From: Listeria immobilis
GTDB lineage: Bacteria; Bacillota; Bacilli; Lactobacillales; Listeriaceae
Length of the DNA: 64,000 nucleotides
Direction of reading: 5' to 3'
Assembly (NCBI RefSeq): GCF_014322765.1
Contig: NZ_JAASTZ010000004.1
Coordinates: 1 to 64,000, forward strand
The position numbers were made by a program, and so were the translations under genes. How positions within the stretch are numbered: the first letter of the stretch is position 1; every line of letters begins with the position of its first letter. The notes beneath the pieces are model-generated. The model was given only the letters and a program-made list of their open reading frames with translations. It made no database searches and was not told the DNA's origin. This document shows, one piece after another, positions 20,032-30,223 of this stretch.

Positions 20032-20637
20032 CTATTTTGTCATTAATCTGAGTGCTAACTTAATATATGCGTCACTCGTTAAGTTTTCTTCTTTAGCTAA
20101 TTTTGGTATTACTTTTTTTAATTCTCTTGAACTGTAACCAAGTGCCTCTAAAGCTAAAACAGCTTCTTCTAACGATGGTGTTAGTCCTGCAACCATATCA
20201 TTTTCTGGTGCATTATAAACAATCTCATTTGTTACAACATCCGCTAATTTACCTTTTAAATCGAGGATAATTTGGCGTGCTGTTTTTTTGCCAACACTTG
20301 GGAATTTCGTTAGATAAACATCATCTTCTGACTCTATCGCAGTAATTAAAGGTACCACGTCCCCAGAAGCAATAATAGCAAGCGCACTTTTAGGTCCAAT
20401 ACCAGAAACACTTAGTAATTTTTTAAATAAGTAACGTTCTTCTGTTGATTGAAAACCAAAAAGCGAAATATTATCTTCACGAACATGCTGATATAAAAAT
20501 ACCTGTGCCTCTGTTCCTTCAAGGCGTTGAAAGGAAAACGGATTTCCTGTAATAATTTGATAGCCAATTTGCCCAGTTTCGACAACGATATATTCTGGTG
20601 TAATTGTGGTGATAATTCCTTTTATGTAATCGTACAA
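20032..20637 (-). CDS. ruvA: Holliday junction DNA-binding protein RuvA
   Basis: A 201-residue tetrameric protein that binds four-way junctions and loads RuvB. It has an OB-fold (about 1-62), helix-hairpin-helix motifs ([15 protein letters not shown] about 73-87, [14 protein letters not shown] about 108-121) and a C-terminal domain that contacts RuvB. The start codon is TTG at 20637 behind GGGGACG. A LexA-type box overlaps the candidate promoter. Confidence 0.96.
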   Translation of the reverse strand: MYDYIKGIITTITPEYIVVETGQIGYQIITGNPFSFQRLEGTEAQVFLYQHVREDNISLFGFQSTEERYLFKKLLSVSGIGPKSALAIIASGDVVPLITAIESEDDVYLTKFPSVGKKTARQIILDLKGKLADVVTNEIVYNAPENDMVAGLTPSLEEAVLALEALGYSSRELKKVIPKLAKEENLTSDAYIKLALRLMTK

Positions 20638-20669
20638 TTTTTTCGTCCCCTTTTCGTTTCACGTCATAC

Positions 20670-20683
20670 ATTATATGATAGCA
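20670..20683 (-). promoter_or_regulatory. Candidate ruvAB promoter
   Basis: Two overlapping -10 choices, TATAAT (20675-20670) and the extended TGCTATCAT (20683-20675), lie about 35-45 bases before the ruvA TTG. The -35 zone overlaps the LexA-type box. Confidence 0.5.
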
Positions 20684-20690
20684 TAAAATG

Positions 20691-20702
20691 GAACATCTGT
20701 AC
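20691..20702. promoter_or_regulatory. LexA (SOS) box upstream of ruvA
   Basis: GAACATCTGTAC matches the Gram-positive LexA core GAAC-N4-GTTC with one mismatch (GTAC on one arm), and A/T-rich flanks fit the extended consensus. It overlaps the -35 region of the ruvA promoter, so repression until DNA damage is expected. Confidence 0.6.
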
Positions 20703-20759
20703 TAGTTTTTGTTAATAAAAGAAATTGGTTTTTGTTTACATAATATTATTATTGTCGTC

Positions 20760-21695
20760 TTATAAGGATTGAATACTTTCTTTAATAACCTCGATAGAAT
20801 GATTCCATGCTTTTTGTTCTTCCTTATTTAGTTTTAAGGATATTATTTCCTTCACACCATTTTGATTTAAAACTGCTGGTACGCCGATTGCTAAATTACT
20901 CTGCCCATATTCTCCATCTAAAATACAAGATACTGTGAGCGCACGCTGGCTACCACTAAATATATGACGACAAATCTCCACAATTGTTCCAGCAATTCCG
21001 TATTCTGTACAACCTTTTTGATGATAAATCTCAAAGCCAGTATCACGAGCAGCTTCACCTATTTGTTTTAAATCAAGTGCATATTCTAGTTTTTCCATGC
21101 TATACTCATTCACTGGTTTTCCATAAATCGATGAATGTGACCATACTGGGAACTGAGAATCTCCGTGTTCTCCAAGAATAAACGCATCAATACTTTGAGC
21201 AGCAATGTCTAATTTCTCTGCTAATAAACGTCGTAATCTGGTCGTATCAAGCCAAACCCCAGTCCCAAGCACTCGTTCTCTTGGTAACCCTGAAAGTTTC
21301 CACACTTGATATGTAATAATATCGCAAGGATTCGTTGCAACTAAGAAAATCCCTTTAAATCCGCCTTTCATCATTTCAGGAATGATACTACTAACGATTC
21401 TAGAAGTACTCTTTAGCTCATCCAATCTAGTTTGCCCTTCTTTAAGCGGACCAGCTGTTACGGTAATTACAGCAATATCAACATCCGCACAATCACTTGC
21501 TTCACGTACAGAAATATCCATTTTCCCAGGCATAAACGCTGCTGCATCCGCCAAATCTTTCCTATTTCCTTCAGCTCGATCTTTATTTAAGTCAACTAGA
21601 ATTAACTCTTCTATAAATTTTTGATTAACAAAAGCATGTGCTGCTGCAGTTCCTACATTCCCCGCACCAATTATCATAACTTTACGTGATTTCAT
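20760..21695 (-). CDS. L-2-hydroxyacid dehydrogenase of the lactate dehydrogenase family
   Basis: A 311-residue NAD-dependent enzyme. The nucleotide-binding GAGNVG (10-15), substrate Arg90 (GQTRLDEL), Asp150/Arg153 (WLDTTR) and catalytic His177 (GEHGDSQFPVW) are all in place, so an active dehydrogenase is expected. At the pyruvate-specificity position, where lactate dehydrogenases have Gln in the A-x-QKPGETR loop, this protein has Leu84 (AGPLKEGQTR), and the loop is one residue shorter. This is closer to branched 2-hydroxyacid (hydroxyisocaproate-type) enzymes. It may be annotated as a second L-lactate dehydrogenase; substrate is uncertain. Only 26 bases separate it from the yebC terminator. 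Confidence 0.85.
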   Translation of the reverse strand: MKSRKVMIIGAGNVGTAAAHAFVNQKFIEELILVDLNKDRAEGNRKDLADAAAFMPGKMDISVREASDCADVDIAVITVTAGPLKEGQTRLDELKSTSRIVSSIIPEMMKGGFKGIFLVATNPCDIITYQVWKLSGLPRERVLGTGVWLDTTRLRRLLAEKLDIAAQSIDAFILGEHGDSQFPVWSHSSIYGKPVNEYSMEKLEYALDLKQIGEAARDTGFEIYHQKGCTEYGIAGTIVEICRHIFSGSQRALTVSCILDGEYGQSNLAIGVPAVLNQNGVKEIISLKLNKEEQKAWNHSIEVIKESIQSL

Positions 21696-21721
21696 TTTTT
21701 GTTCCTCCTACTTATTCATTT

Positions 21722-21763
21722 AAAACACCCCTATTCGGATTTTTTCGGAAAGGGGTGTGTTTG
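21722..21763 (-). terminator. Terminator after yebC, before the dehydrogenase gene
   Basis: ACACCCC and GGGGTGT arms enclose a second small stem; the minus-strand T-run is short (TTTT). With only 26 bases to the next start codon, readthrough is likely to feed the dehydrogenase gene. Confidence 0.7.
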
Positions 21764-21771
21764 TTTAGCGC

Positions 21772-22497
21772 TTAATTTATTTCAGCGTTGGTATAAACTT
21801 CTTGTACATCATCATCATCTTCTAATGCTTCCATCATTTTATCAAATTGTGTTTTGTTCGTTTCCGCAATTTCATTATATACGGTTGGAAACATAGATAG
21901 TTCTGCTGTTGCAAAAGTATATCCAGCCAGTTGTAAGGCATCTTTGACTTCTGAAAATGCTCCAGGATCAGTAAAAATTTCAAAAACATCATCATTAACT
22001 TCTACATCATCTGCACCAGCTTCAATCGCCTCAAGCATAAATTCTTCTTCATCTACAGTTAATCCCTCTCGTAAAATCACTAAGTATCCTTTACGATCGA
22101 ACATATAACTAACGCTTCCAGTCTCTCCCAAACTACCTCCGTTCTTATTAAAAGCCACACGAACGTTTGTACTTGTTCGATTTTTATTATCTGTAAGTGT
22201 ATGAACTAAAACGGCAATTCCGCCTGGTGCATAACCTTCGTATGTTACTTCATCATAATTTTCTCCATTTGTATTGCCCGCAGCTTTATCAATCGCACGT
22301 TTAATATTATCATTAGGCATATTGACAGCCTTTGCTTTATCCATGACTAACCGTAGTGACGGATTCAGATTCGGGTCGGGCCCTTTTTTTGCTGCAACAA
22401 AAATTTCTCTTGCTAACTTTTGAAATACTTTGGAACGCTTAGAATCTTGCGCATTTTTACGACCTTGAATATTATTCCATTTTGAATGACCTGACAT
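21772..22497 (-). CDS. yebC: YebC/PmpR-family protein (TACO1-like)
   Basis: A 241-residue protein of the YebC family, described as transcriptional regulators and, more recently, as translation factors that relieve ribosome stalling on proline-rich stretches. The N-terminal signature [14 protein letters not shown] and the motif [13 protein letters not shown] (about residues 92-104) are clear. ATG 22497 was chosen because AAAGGAGTGAAACAG precedes it and nearly all family members start MAGHSKW or MSGHSKW. Which role applies in Listeria cannot be read from sequence. Confidence 0.93.
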   Translation of the reverse strand: MSGHSKWNNIQGRKNAQDSKRSKVFQKLAREIFVAAKKGPDPNLNPSLRLVMDKAKAVNMPNDNIKRAIDKAAGNTNGENYDEVTYEGYAPGGIAVLVHTLTDNKNRTSTNVRVAFNKNGGSLGETGSVSYMFDRKGYLVILREGLTVDEEEFMLEAIEAGADDVEVNDDVFEIFTDPGAFSEVKDALQLAGYTFATAELSMFPTVYNEIAETNKTQFDKMMEALEDDDDVQEVYTNAEIN

Positions 22498-22568
22498 CTG
22501 TTTCACTCCTTTTAGTAAAGATAAAGTTTTTCTATTAAAATTCTAACGTAAAAGATAACTATTCGCAA

Positions 22569-22599
22569 CAAAAAAAGTTACCACAACAAGTGTGATAAC
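22569..22599 (-). terminator. Terminator after pheA
   Basis: GTTATCACACTTGTTGTGGTAAC on the minus strand is followed by TTTTTTTG. Confidence 0.88.
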
Positions 22600-22606
22600 A
22601 GTTGAT

Positions 22607-23455
22607 TTAGGTTGTTTGTAATCGGTGAACATGATACGTTCCTAATTTGTTTGCTGTTCCACCTAAAAGAGTAATTTCCTCCAAAGCATTCATAACTAGT
22701 ACTTCCTTTTCATCAGAAAGCACATCAATTAAGAAAAAGTATTCGCCAAGTGAGGTTTTAAGAGGTCTTGATTCAATTTTGCTTAAATCAATATTCCGCC
22801 AAGCAAAAGTGGATAATACTTTATGTAGTGCTCCTGGTAAATTATTAGGTAAGATAACTGAAATAGATGTTTTTTCTTCTTCTTTTGGTAACAACAAGTT
22901 GACTGCTTTTCGACTTAAAACAAAAAATCTGGTTTGATTTAATTCTAAGTCTTGTGCGTCCTCCTTAACAATTTCAAGTCCATATTCAGTGGCTGCCATA
23001 CGTGGAGCAATGGCTGCAACAAGCTCGCTAGGATTGTTACTGACCCACTTTGCAGCATAGGCAGTAGAAGGCGTTACTTCTCGCTCTACCCCATACAATT
23101 CAGCTTGTAAAAAAGTATGGCATTGTGCTAAGGCTTGCGGATGCGACATCACTTTTTGAACTGACTTCCAAGCTCCCGCATGCGCAGGGTGTACCATTAA
23201 ATGTTGCGCAATTGGTAAAACAATTTCTGCTACTACAGGAACACTTGAAAAATGAAATAAGTAATCTAGTGTAATATTGACACTTCCCTCAATTGTATTT
23301 TCAATTGGAACAACTGCCACATCTACTTCTTCTTTTTCAATCGACATAATACAATCAGGAATTGTACTTTTTGCAATCATTTCCTCTTTTGGAAAAGCTT
23401 TTGCTGCTGCTGCATGTGTAAAAGAAGCAGCAGGACCTAAATAAGCAATTTTCAT
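22607..23455 (-). CDS. pheA: Prephenate dehydratase
   Basis: A 282-residue monofunctional enzyme converting prephenate to phenylpyruvate for phenylalanine synthesis. The dehydratase domain (about 1-180) ends with the signature NQTRFFVLSR. The C-terminal ACT domain (about 195-275) has the ESRP motif that binds Phe for feedback inhibition. ATG 23455 is preferred over an in-frame TTG two codons upstream because of spacing to AAAGGAGAG. It follows obgE with a hairpin terminator and no room for a separate promoter. Confidence 0.95.
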   Translation of the reverse strand: MKIAYLGPAASFTHAAAAKAFPKEEMIAKSTIPDCIMSIEKEEVDVAVVPIENTIEGSVNITLDYLFHFSSVPVVAEIVLPIAQHLMVHPAHAGAWKSVQKVMSHPQALAQCHTFLQAELYGVEREVTPSTAYAAKWVSNNPSELVAAIAPRMAATEYGLEIVKEDAQDLELNQTRFFVLSRKAVNLLLPKEEEKTSISVILPNNLPGALHKVLSTFAWRNIDLSKIESRPLKTSLGEYFFLIDVLSDEKEVLVMNALEEITLLGGTANKLGTYHVHRLQTT

Positions 23456-23484
23456 TTTCAACTCTCCTTTTTAGTGTAGCTAGG

Positions 23485-23517
23485 AAAAAAGCGTGCACCA
23501 AATGAATGGCGCAGCAC
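23485..23517 (-). terminator. Terminator between obgE and pheA
   Basis: TGCGCCA-TTCATT-TGGTGCA on the minus strand is followed by CGCTTTTTT. Only 30 bases separate it from the pheA start, so it is probably leaky. Confidence 0.75.
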
Positions 23518-23522
23518 TTTGT

Positions 23523-24812
23523 TTAATCCATAAATTCAAATTCATAGTCAAGCAGGCGAACAATATCGCCGTCTTTGGCACCACGTTTTCTAAGTGATTC
23601 ATCTACGCCCATCGCACGAAGTTGACGCGCAAAACGACTAATAGAAGCATCTCTTTCAAAGTTGGTCATTGTGAATAAGCGTTCAATTTTCGTTCCACTT
23701 AAGACAAATGTACCATCAGGTTCTCTTGTAATTTCAAAATCAGGTTCTTCCGCAACATACTTATAAAGAACCGTATCTTCATCTTCTTGTTCCAAAATTT
23801 CGTTAAGAGGAAATTCTGATGTTGTTTCTAATTTATCTGCAATAGCAAGCAGTAATTCGCGAAGCCCTGTTTTCGTTACAGCTGAAATTGGGAATACTGG
23901 AATATCTTCCGCTATTTTAGTTTTAAATTCTTTTAAATTTTCTTCTGCATCCGGCATATCCATTTTGTTTGCTACAATGATTTGTGGACGCTCCATTAAA
24001 CGTAAATTATACTGTTCTAGTTCATTATTTATTGCCACATAGTCTTCAAATGGTACTCGTCCTTCTGAACCAGACATATCGATTACATGCACAATAACAC
24101 GTGTTCTTTCAATATGGCGTAGGAATTGATGACCTAAGCCAACACCTTGACTTGCTCCTTCAATAAGTCCTGGTAAATCGGCCATAACAAAACTACGCCC
24201 ATCACCAGCATCTACCATACCTAGATTAGGAACAATCGTAGTAAAGTGATATGCCGCAATTTTGGGTCTTGCTGCGGATACTACTGATAGTAAAGTCGAT
24301 TTACCAACACTTGGGAATCCTACTAAACCAACATCTGCTAATACTTTAAGTTCTAATTGAACATTTCTTTCTTGCCCTGGTTCACCATTTTCGGAGAGTT
24401 CAGGAGCTGGGTTTGCTGGTGTTGCAAATCGTTTGTTTCCGCGTCCGCCACGACCAGCTTTGGCAATAACTGCACGCTGACCATGCGCAACTAAATCAGC
24501 AATAATTTCTCCTGTATCTATATCTTTTACAATCGTTCCTTGTGGTACTTTCACGACTAAATCTTGTGCCCCGCGTCCATGCATACTTTTACTCATGCCA
24601 TGTTCACCATGTTCTGCTTTAAAAATTCGTTTAAAGCGAAAATCTACTAATGTTCGTAAACCTTCATCTACAACAAATACAACATCTGCACCTTTACCAC
24701 CGTCGCCTCCAGCAGGACCACCGTTTGGTACAAATTTCTCGCGACGGAATGCCACCATACCGTCCCCACCATTACCAGCTTTCACATAAATCTTTACCTG
24801 ATCTACAAACAT
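23523..24812 (-). CDS. obgE: Obg-family GTPase ObgE/CgtA
   Basis: An essential GTPase of 429 residues tied to 50S ribosome maturation and stress signalling. It has the glycine-rich Obg fold (about 1-158, e.g. [14 protein letters not shown]), the G domain (about 160-330, G1 GFPSVGKST at 165-173, DLPGL for G3, NKMD for G4) and the C-terminal OCT domain (about 350-428) found in Firmicutes. In B. subtilis it follows spo0B; here its upstream neighbour is the glpFK unit. Confidence 0.97.
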   Translation of the reverse strand: MFVDQVKIYVKAGNGGDGMVAFRREKFVPNGGPAGGDGGKGADVVFVVDEGLRTLVDFRFKRIFKAEHGEHGMSKSMHGRGAQDLVVKVPQGTIVKDIDTGEIIADLVAHGQRAVIAKAGRGGRGNKRFATPANPAPELSENGEPGQERNVQLELKVLADVGLVGFPSVGKSTLLSVVSAARPKIAAYHFTTIVPNLGMVDAGDGRSFVMADLPGLIEGASQGVGLGHQFLRHIERTRVIVHVIDMSGSEGRVPFEDYVAINNELEQYNLRLMERPQIIVANKMDMPDAEENLKEFKTKIAEDIPVFPISAVTKTGLRELLLAIADKLETTSEFPLNEILEQEDEDTVLYKYVAEEPDFEITREPDGTFVLSGTKIERLFTMTNFERDASISRFARQLRAMGVDESLRKRGAKDGDIVRLLDYEFEFMD

Positions 24813-24851
24813 AATTTTATATTCTCCCGTTCCTTAAAAGTCTTATCTTTC

Positions 24852-24881
24852 ATTATAACGAATAAACTATACATCTGTCAC
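24852..24881 (-). promoter_or_regulatory. Candidate obgE promoter
   Basis: GTGACA (24881-24876), an 18-bp spacer and TATAAT (24857-24852) lie about 40 bases before the obgE ATG. Confidence 0.6.
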
Positions 24882-24907
24882 TATATTTATTTTTATTTTT
24901 TGAAGCA

Positions 24908-24950
24908 TAAAAAAAGTGTGCCTAATGAACAGTCTCATTTGGCACACTTT
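24908..24950 (-). terminator. Terminator after glpK
   Basis: AAAGTGTGCCAAATGAG pairs with its near-complement (AAAGTGTGCCTAATGA on +), followed by a minus-strand T-run. Confidence 0.92.
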
Positions 24951-24957
24951 CAACGTA

Positions 24958-26523
<1,566 letters not shown>

Positions 26524-27342
26524 TTATGCTAAATCTTTTTTCTTGTCGAGTTGTGCGGTTAGAATAAGGATTAAAATAAATAATACAGCGAACACCCAAA
26601 GCCACATGCCATATTCACCATTAACAATTGCATTATAACCTAAAGCACCTAACGCGCCTCCCATGATTGGTCCTAGAACTGGAACCCATGAGTATTCCCA
26701 ATCAGATCCACCTTTACCTGAAATCGGCCAAACGAAATGCGCAATTCTTGGTCCAAGGTCACGTGCAGGATTGATGGCATAACCTGTTGTTCCACCTAAA
26801 GACATACCAATGGCAATAATTAAAGCACCAACAACAAGTGGATTTAAACCATCTGAGAAAGTATTTGCTCCAAGGGAAAGTAAACCAAAAACTAATACAA
26901 AAGTACCTAATGCTTCACCAAAAAAATTAGAAGTAAAATGGCGAATTGCTGGTGCTGTTGCAAATACTCCTAGTTTAGTAGGTTTGTCTTCTGTTTGTTT
27001 CCAGTGAGGATAGTAATGTAACCAAACCAGTGTTGCACCAATAAATGCCCCAATAAACTGAGCAATAATGTAAGGCAAGACATAATCCCAAGGGAATTCA
27101 CCTGCTAACGCCATCCCAACTGTAACAGCTGGGTTAAGATGACCCATACTCATATATCCTGAAACATAAACACCCATTGTAACACCAAGCCCCCAAGCAA
27201 AAGTAACTACGACCCAGCCAGCGTTCTCTGCTTTGGATTTTCTCAGCGATACGCCTGCTACAACACCTGCACCTAAGATAATTAGGATTGCTGTACCAAT
27301 TAATTCCCCTAAAAATTGTGTTGCCAAACTTGTGTCAATCAT
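26524..27342 (-). CDS. glpF: Glycerol uptake facilitator (aquaglyceroporin)
   Basis: A 272-residue MIP-family channel with six membrane helices. The two pore half-helix motifs are GHLNPAVTVG (about residue 70) and YAINPARDLGPR (about residue 205); the Asp after the second NPAR is characteristic of glycerol rather than water channels. It delivers glycerol to GlpK encoded downstream. ATG 27342 follows AGAAGGAGTTGGAAAAG. Preceded by a leader with a terminator hairpin and a CRE. Confidence 0.96.
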   Translation of the reverse strand: MIDTSLATQFLGELIGTAILIILGAGVVAGVSLRKSKAENAGWVVVTFAWGLGVTMGVYVSGYMSMGHLNPAVTVGMALAGEFPWDYVLPYIIAQFIGAFIGATLVWLHYYPHWKQTEDKPTKLGVFATAPAIRHFTSNFFGEALGTFVLVFGLLSLGANTFSDGLNPLVVGALIIAIGMSLGGTTGYAINPARDLGPRIAHFVWPISGKGGSDWEYSWVPVLGPIMGGALGALGYNAIVNGEYGMWLWVFAVLFILILILTAQLDKKKDLA

Positions 27343-27436
27343 CTTTTCCAACTCCTTCTTCTTGCTTATTTGTAGCACCGGAATTTCCTTTTACTAGTCC
27401 CCTTACATTCCGATTATCAATTAACTTCAACAAAAA

Positions 27437-27488
27437 ATGACAATCAAAACTTAGGCAAACTAGTGCCTTGCATCGTTTCGATTGTCAT
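27437..27488 (-). promoter_or_regulatory. glpF leader hairpin, probable GlpP-type antitermination target
   Basis: On the minus strand ATGACAATCGAAAC (27488-27475) pairs with GTTTTGATTGTCAT (27450-27437) and is followed by TTTTTTG. This is a good intrinsic terminator lying about 30 bases into the transcript and about 95 bases before the glpF start. The B. subtilis glpFK leader has an equivalent terminator that GlpP with glycerol-3-phosphate overrides; GlpP control here is inferred by analogy. Confidence 0.75.
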
Positions 27489-27521
27489 CTCTTCTCCTGA
27501 CATGTTAATTAACTTGAGTCT

Positions 27522-27550
27522 ATTTAACCATATCAAGAAAACGCTGTCAA
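27522..27550 (-). promoter_or_regulatory. glpFK promoter overlapped by a CRE
   Basis: TTGACA (27550-27545), a 17-bp spacer and TTAAAT (27527-27522). The bases 27549-27536 read TGACAGCGTTTTCT, a close match to the CcpA operator TGWNANCGNTNNCA (last base differs), lying over the -35. Catabolite repression is expected. Confidence 0.65.
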
Positions 27551-27669
27551 TCAAACGACTTGTCCCATTTTTCACAATGTATGTATCTTTATCTGCCTCT
27601 TTACATTTACCCCAATTCAACAGATTTATAACCCAATTATTAGAAAAAATTTCACAAAGAAAAGCCTAC

Positions 27670-27698
27670 AAAAAAACCGCCACAAAGTGACGGTTTTT
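27670..27698 (-). terminator. Terminator after rpmA
   Basis: AACCGTCAC-TTT-GTGGCGGTT on the minus strand is followed by TTTTTTG; it closes rplU-prp-rpmA. Between this and the glpF -35 (about 120 bp) I see nothing further. Confidence 0.9.
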
Positions 27699-27706
27699 AA
27701 TTCATA

Positions 27707-27997
27707 TTATGCTTCTTGTACTTCAGGATAAACGCTCACTTTTTTCTTGTCGCGTCCCATACGTTCAAAACGTACAACGCCGTCAGTTTTAGCGAATAAA
27801 GTATCATCGCCTCCACGTCCTACGTTAGTTCCTGGATAGATTTTAGTACCACGTTGACGGTAAAGGATAGATCCACCAGTAACAAATTGTCCGTCCGCAC
27901 GTTTTGCACCTAATCGTTTTGATTCAGAGTCACGTCCGTTAGAAGTCGAACCGCCACCCTTTTTGTGCGCAAAATGTTGAATATCAAATTTTAACAT
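27707..27997 (-). CDS. rpmA: 50S ribosomal protein L27 with cleavable N-terminal extension
   Basis: A 96-residue protein located near the peptidyl-transferase centre. It begins MLKFDIQHF before the canonical [15 protein letters not shown] start of L27. In Firmicutes this nine-residue extension is removed after the Phe by the protease Prp, encoded immediately upstream here, and cleavage is needed for a working ribosome. The rest is ordinary L27 ([20 protein letters not shown]). Third gene of the L21 operon. Confidence 0.97.
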
Positions 27998-28010
27998 GAA
28001 ATTCCACCTC

Positions 28011-28328
28011 CTATTTGGAGTTAATTTTTATATGATCAGGATAGCTGTACGCTAATGACCTTAGTTGATTTTCCATCCCTGTAAGCAAGATTTGGACCAC
28101 TTCATCGCTCACATAATCAGCAGGTACAGAATAGTAAAGGTAACCCTCTGACTCTTCTAACACAGGTTCAAAGTCCCGTACTTCCGAAATAGCATTCACC
28201 ATTCCAAAAGCAATTGACGAAGCTCCTGCACAAACCAAATCACTACCATGTTCGGCAAAATCGGCATGTCCACTCATTGTAAAAGAAATTATTTGGTTTT
28301 TTTCTCGCAAAACATCGACTTGAATCAT
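28011..28328 (-). CDS. prp: Ribosomal-processing cysteine protease Prp
   Basis: A 105-residue cysteine protease that trims the N-terminus of L27. The catalytic pair is visible as His21 ([10 protein letters not shown]) and Cys33 (DLVCAGAS). It sits between rplU and rpmA, the conserved position in Firmicutes, so enzyme and substrate are made from one mRNA. GGACGAAACAA precedes the ATG. Older annotations call this YsxB or DUF464. Confidence 0.95.
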
Positions 28329-28346
28329 TTGTTTCGTCCTTTCAAA

Positions 28347-28655
28347 TTAAGCATTGATAGCATCAATAGTTAATTTTGTGTAAGGTTGACGATGACCTTG
28401 TTTTTTGTGGTAGTTCTTTTTCGGTTTATATTTATAAACTGTCAATTTCTTCGCACGGCCTTGTTTTTCAACTTTAGCTGTTACAGTTGCTCCTTCCACG
28501 AATGGAACGCCAACTTTAGCGGAATCTCCGCCTACGAATAGAACTTTATCAAAAGTAACAACTTCACCAACTTCACCTGCTAATTTCTCAACATAGATTT
28601 CTTGGCCTGCTTCTACTTTGATTTGTTTCCCACCTGTTTCAATAATTGCGTACAT
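28347..28655 (-). CDS. rplU: 50S ribosomal protein L21
   Basis: A 102-residue 23S rRNA-binding protein. The start [15 protein letters not shown] and the C-terminal [19 protein letters not shown] block are diagnostic. First gene of rplU-prp-rpmA, with AGGAGGTGCAAGT before the ATG and a structured L21 leader upstream. Confidence 0.97.
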   Translation of the reverse strand: MYAIIETGGKQIKVEAGQEIYVEKLAGEVGEVVTFDKVLFVGGDSAKVGVPFVEGATVTAKVEKQGRAKKLTVYKYKPKKNYHKKQGHRQPYTKLTIDAINA

Positions 28656-28659
28656 ACTT

Positions 28660-28765
28660 GCACCTCCTCATATACTAAGACTCGCCATCACAGGGGATTT
28701 ACACATGGTAAATACTTAACCCAGCTCTGTGCGGTTGTAGCTTGGTGCGCTACAAACATAACAGT
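28660..28765 (-). promoter_or_regulatory. Ribosomal L21 leader
   Basis: The roughly 100-base 5' UTR holds TTGTAGCGCACCAAGCTACAA, a stem, followed by CCGCACAGAGCTGGG and CCCCTGTGATGGCGAG, which can pair in part (CACAG with CTGTG). This layout, ending just before the rplU ribosome site, fits the conserved Firmicute L21 leader, presumed to mediate autoregulation. Confidence 0.75.
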
Positions 28766-28768
28766 AAA

Positions 28769-28798
28769 ATGATAGCATAAAGAAGTCACTACTGTCAA
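28769..28798 (-). promoter_or_regulatory. rplU operon promoter
   Basis: Consensus TTGACA (28798-28793), an 18-bp spacer and TATCAT (28774-28769), immediately upstream of the L21 leader and just after the rng stop. Confidence 0.75.
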
Positions 28799-28811
28799 TT
28801 AAATATTCATT

Positions 28812-30170
28812 TTACTTCTCTACTCTTAGAATTTGATAAAATGGTATCCGCTCATCTGCTATTTCCCAGTTAACTGGCGCCTCATTCAAAGTATTTAAAT
28901 CAAGGAAAGTATCTAACACATTTTCCGTTGTAATGACTTGTACAGTTTCCGGGTCGCTTTGCATAATTCCTGTGAGTTCCCGTTCTAATTGATAGGCAAG
29001 GGTTTCTTTGGAAGCGACATGTCCTGTTCCATAACAAACTGGGCAAGGAACTGTTGTCGCCTCTAAAAAGGACTGTTGTTTCTTTCGTCTCGTAAGCTGA
29101 AGAAGTCCTGACTGCGAAAGTGCTGCCATTTGAGTTGTAGTATACTCTTCTCGTGATTGTTGTTCTATTACTTCATATAGCTCTGTATAGCCCATTCCTG
29201 ACATGCCACCGATAAAGTCTACTAGAATCATTCCACTCATATTACGAAGACGAATCTGCCTAAATATTTCTGGAACAGCTTTTTGGTTAATAAGCTCCAC
29301 TGTCTTTTCTTTTTCAGTAGTCCCTTTATAGCGACCAGAATTCACATCAATAACCCACATTGCTTCTGTTTTTTCAATAAATAAAGAGGAGCCATTGGAA
29401 AGATGAACAACCGGGCGGCTTAGACGATCGATTTGTTTTTTGATACCTAGGTCAGCAAATAAATCAGTACTTTTCGTTAGGTTCACTTGGCCTGGCCAGT
29501 TCGACTCAAGCACTTTTGAAAAAGCAAAATCATCTGTAGTAATTTCTTCCGGTTGATAGCGTTGAATAAATTGTTTGGCACTCGCAAAAATCCCATACGC
29601 CGCAGATAAAAGCATACCGGGTTTTTTTCGTTTTTTACTATTTTGAAGCAGTTGATTATATTGTTCCCTCGCTTCATTTAAAGCGTTCACTAACTGTTGT
29701 TTAGTAGCTTTTTCAGCGTTTGAGCGAATAATGACCGCTTCATTTTCTTCTAACAGTGATTCCATTGTTTCTTTCAAAACCTCTTTATCTACAATCCTTT
29801 TGGAAATTGAAACATATTCTTTTCCATATAAATAAACTAGTAAATCTCCTGGAAAAGTTAGCTCAGCTGTTAAAAGTGGTAGCTTAGTTGCACTGCCTTC
29901 GCGAATAATTTGAACTGGTAATTTGGCACCTTGCGTTTTTTCATAAATTTCTGGAATATCTTTTAAGTGGATAAAACCTTTATTTTTATTTCCTAAATCA
30001 ACAAAGGCTGCATTTATTTTTCGGTCAATTTTTTGAATAAAACCATAAAAAATATCACCCACTTGAATCTTTTCAGAAGGTCTAACAATTTCCATATCTA
30101 TCAATTTTTCGTTTTCAAGAACCGCAACACGCTTTTCTGCATAGGCTGCACTGACTACTACTTTTTTCAT
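28812..30170 (-). CDS. rng: Ribonuclease G/E-family endonuclease
   Basis: A 452-residue RNase E/G catalytic-core protein for rRNA maturation or RNA turnover. An S1-like domain lies at about 35-115 (VGDIFYGFIQKI, AFVDLGNKNKGF). The catalytic aspartates are in VIDVNSG (about 300) and LVDFIGG (about 342), and the zinc link CPVCYGTG is near residue 400. It has no long C-terminal scaffold, so it resembles RNase G. In B. subtilis the spoIVFA-spoIVFB genes lie at this point of the map; here rng occupies the place. It starts 14 bases after the minD terminator. Confidence 0.9.
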   Translation of the reverse strand: MKKVVVSAAYAEKRVAVLENEKLIDMEIVRPSEKIQVGDIFYGFIQKIDRKINAAFVDLGNKNKGFIHLKDIPEIYEKTQGAKLPVQIIREGSATKLPLLTAELTFPGDLLVYLYGKEYVSISKRIVDKEVLKETMESLLEENEAVIIRSNAEKATKQQLVNALNEAREQYNQLLQNSKKRKKPGMLLSAAYGIFASAKQFIQRYQPEEITTDDFAFSKVLESNWPGQVNLTKSTDLFADLGIKKQIDRLSRPVVHLSNGSSLFIEKTEAMWVIDVNSGRYKGTTEKEKTVELINQKAVPEIFRQIRLRNMSGMILVDFIGGMSGMGYTELYEVIEQQSREEYTTTQMAALSQSGLLQLTRRKKQQSFLEATTVPCPVCYGTGHVASKETLAYQLERELTGIMQSDPETVQVITTENVLDTFLDLNTLNEAPVNWEIADERIPFYQILRVEK

Positions 30171-30183
30171 CCAATCACCTTTT

Positions 30184-30218
30184 TATAAAAACCCTTCATC
30201 TCAAAAGATAAAGGGTTT
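30184..30218 (-). terminator. Terminator between minD and rng
   Basis: AACCCTTTATCT-TTTG-AGATGAAGGGTT on the minus strand is followed by TTTATAAA. Weak T-run and short distance to rng suggest partial termination. Confidence 0.75.
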
Positions 30219-30223
30219 AATTT

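Noticed and set aside
27463-27690. 75-residue + strand frame between glpF and rpmA
   Set aside because: It covers the glpF promoter, CRE and leader hairpin on the other strand and lacks a ribosome site.
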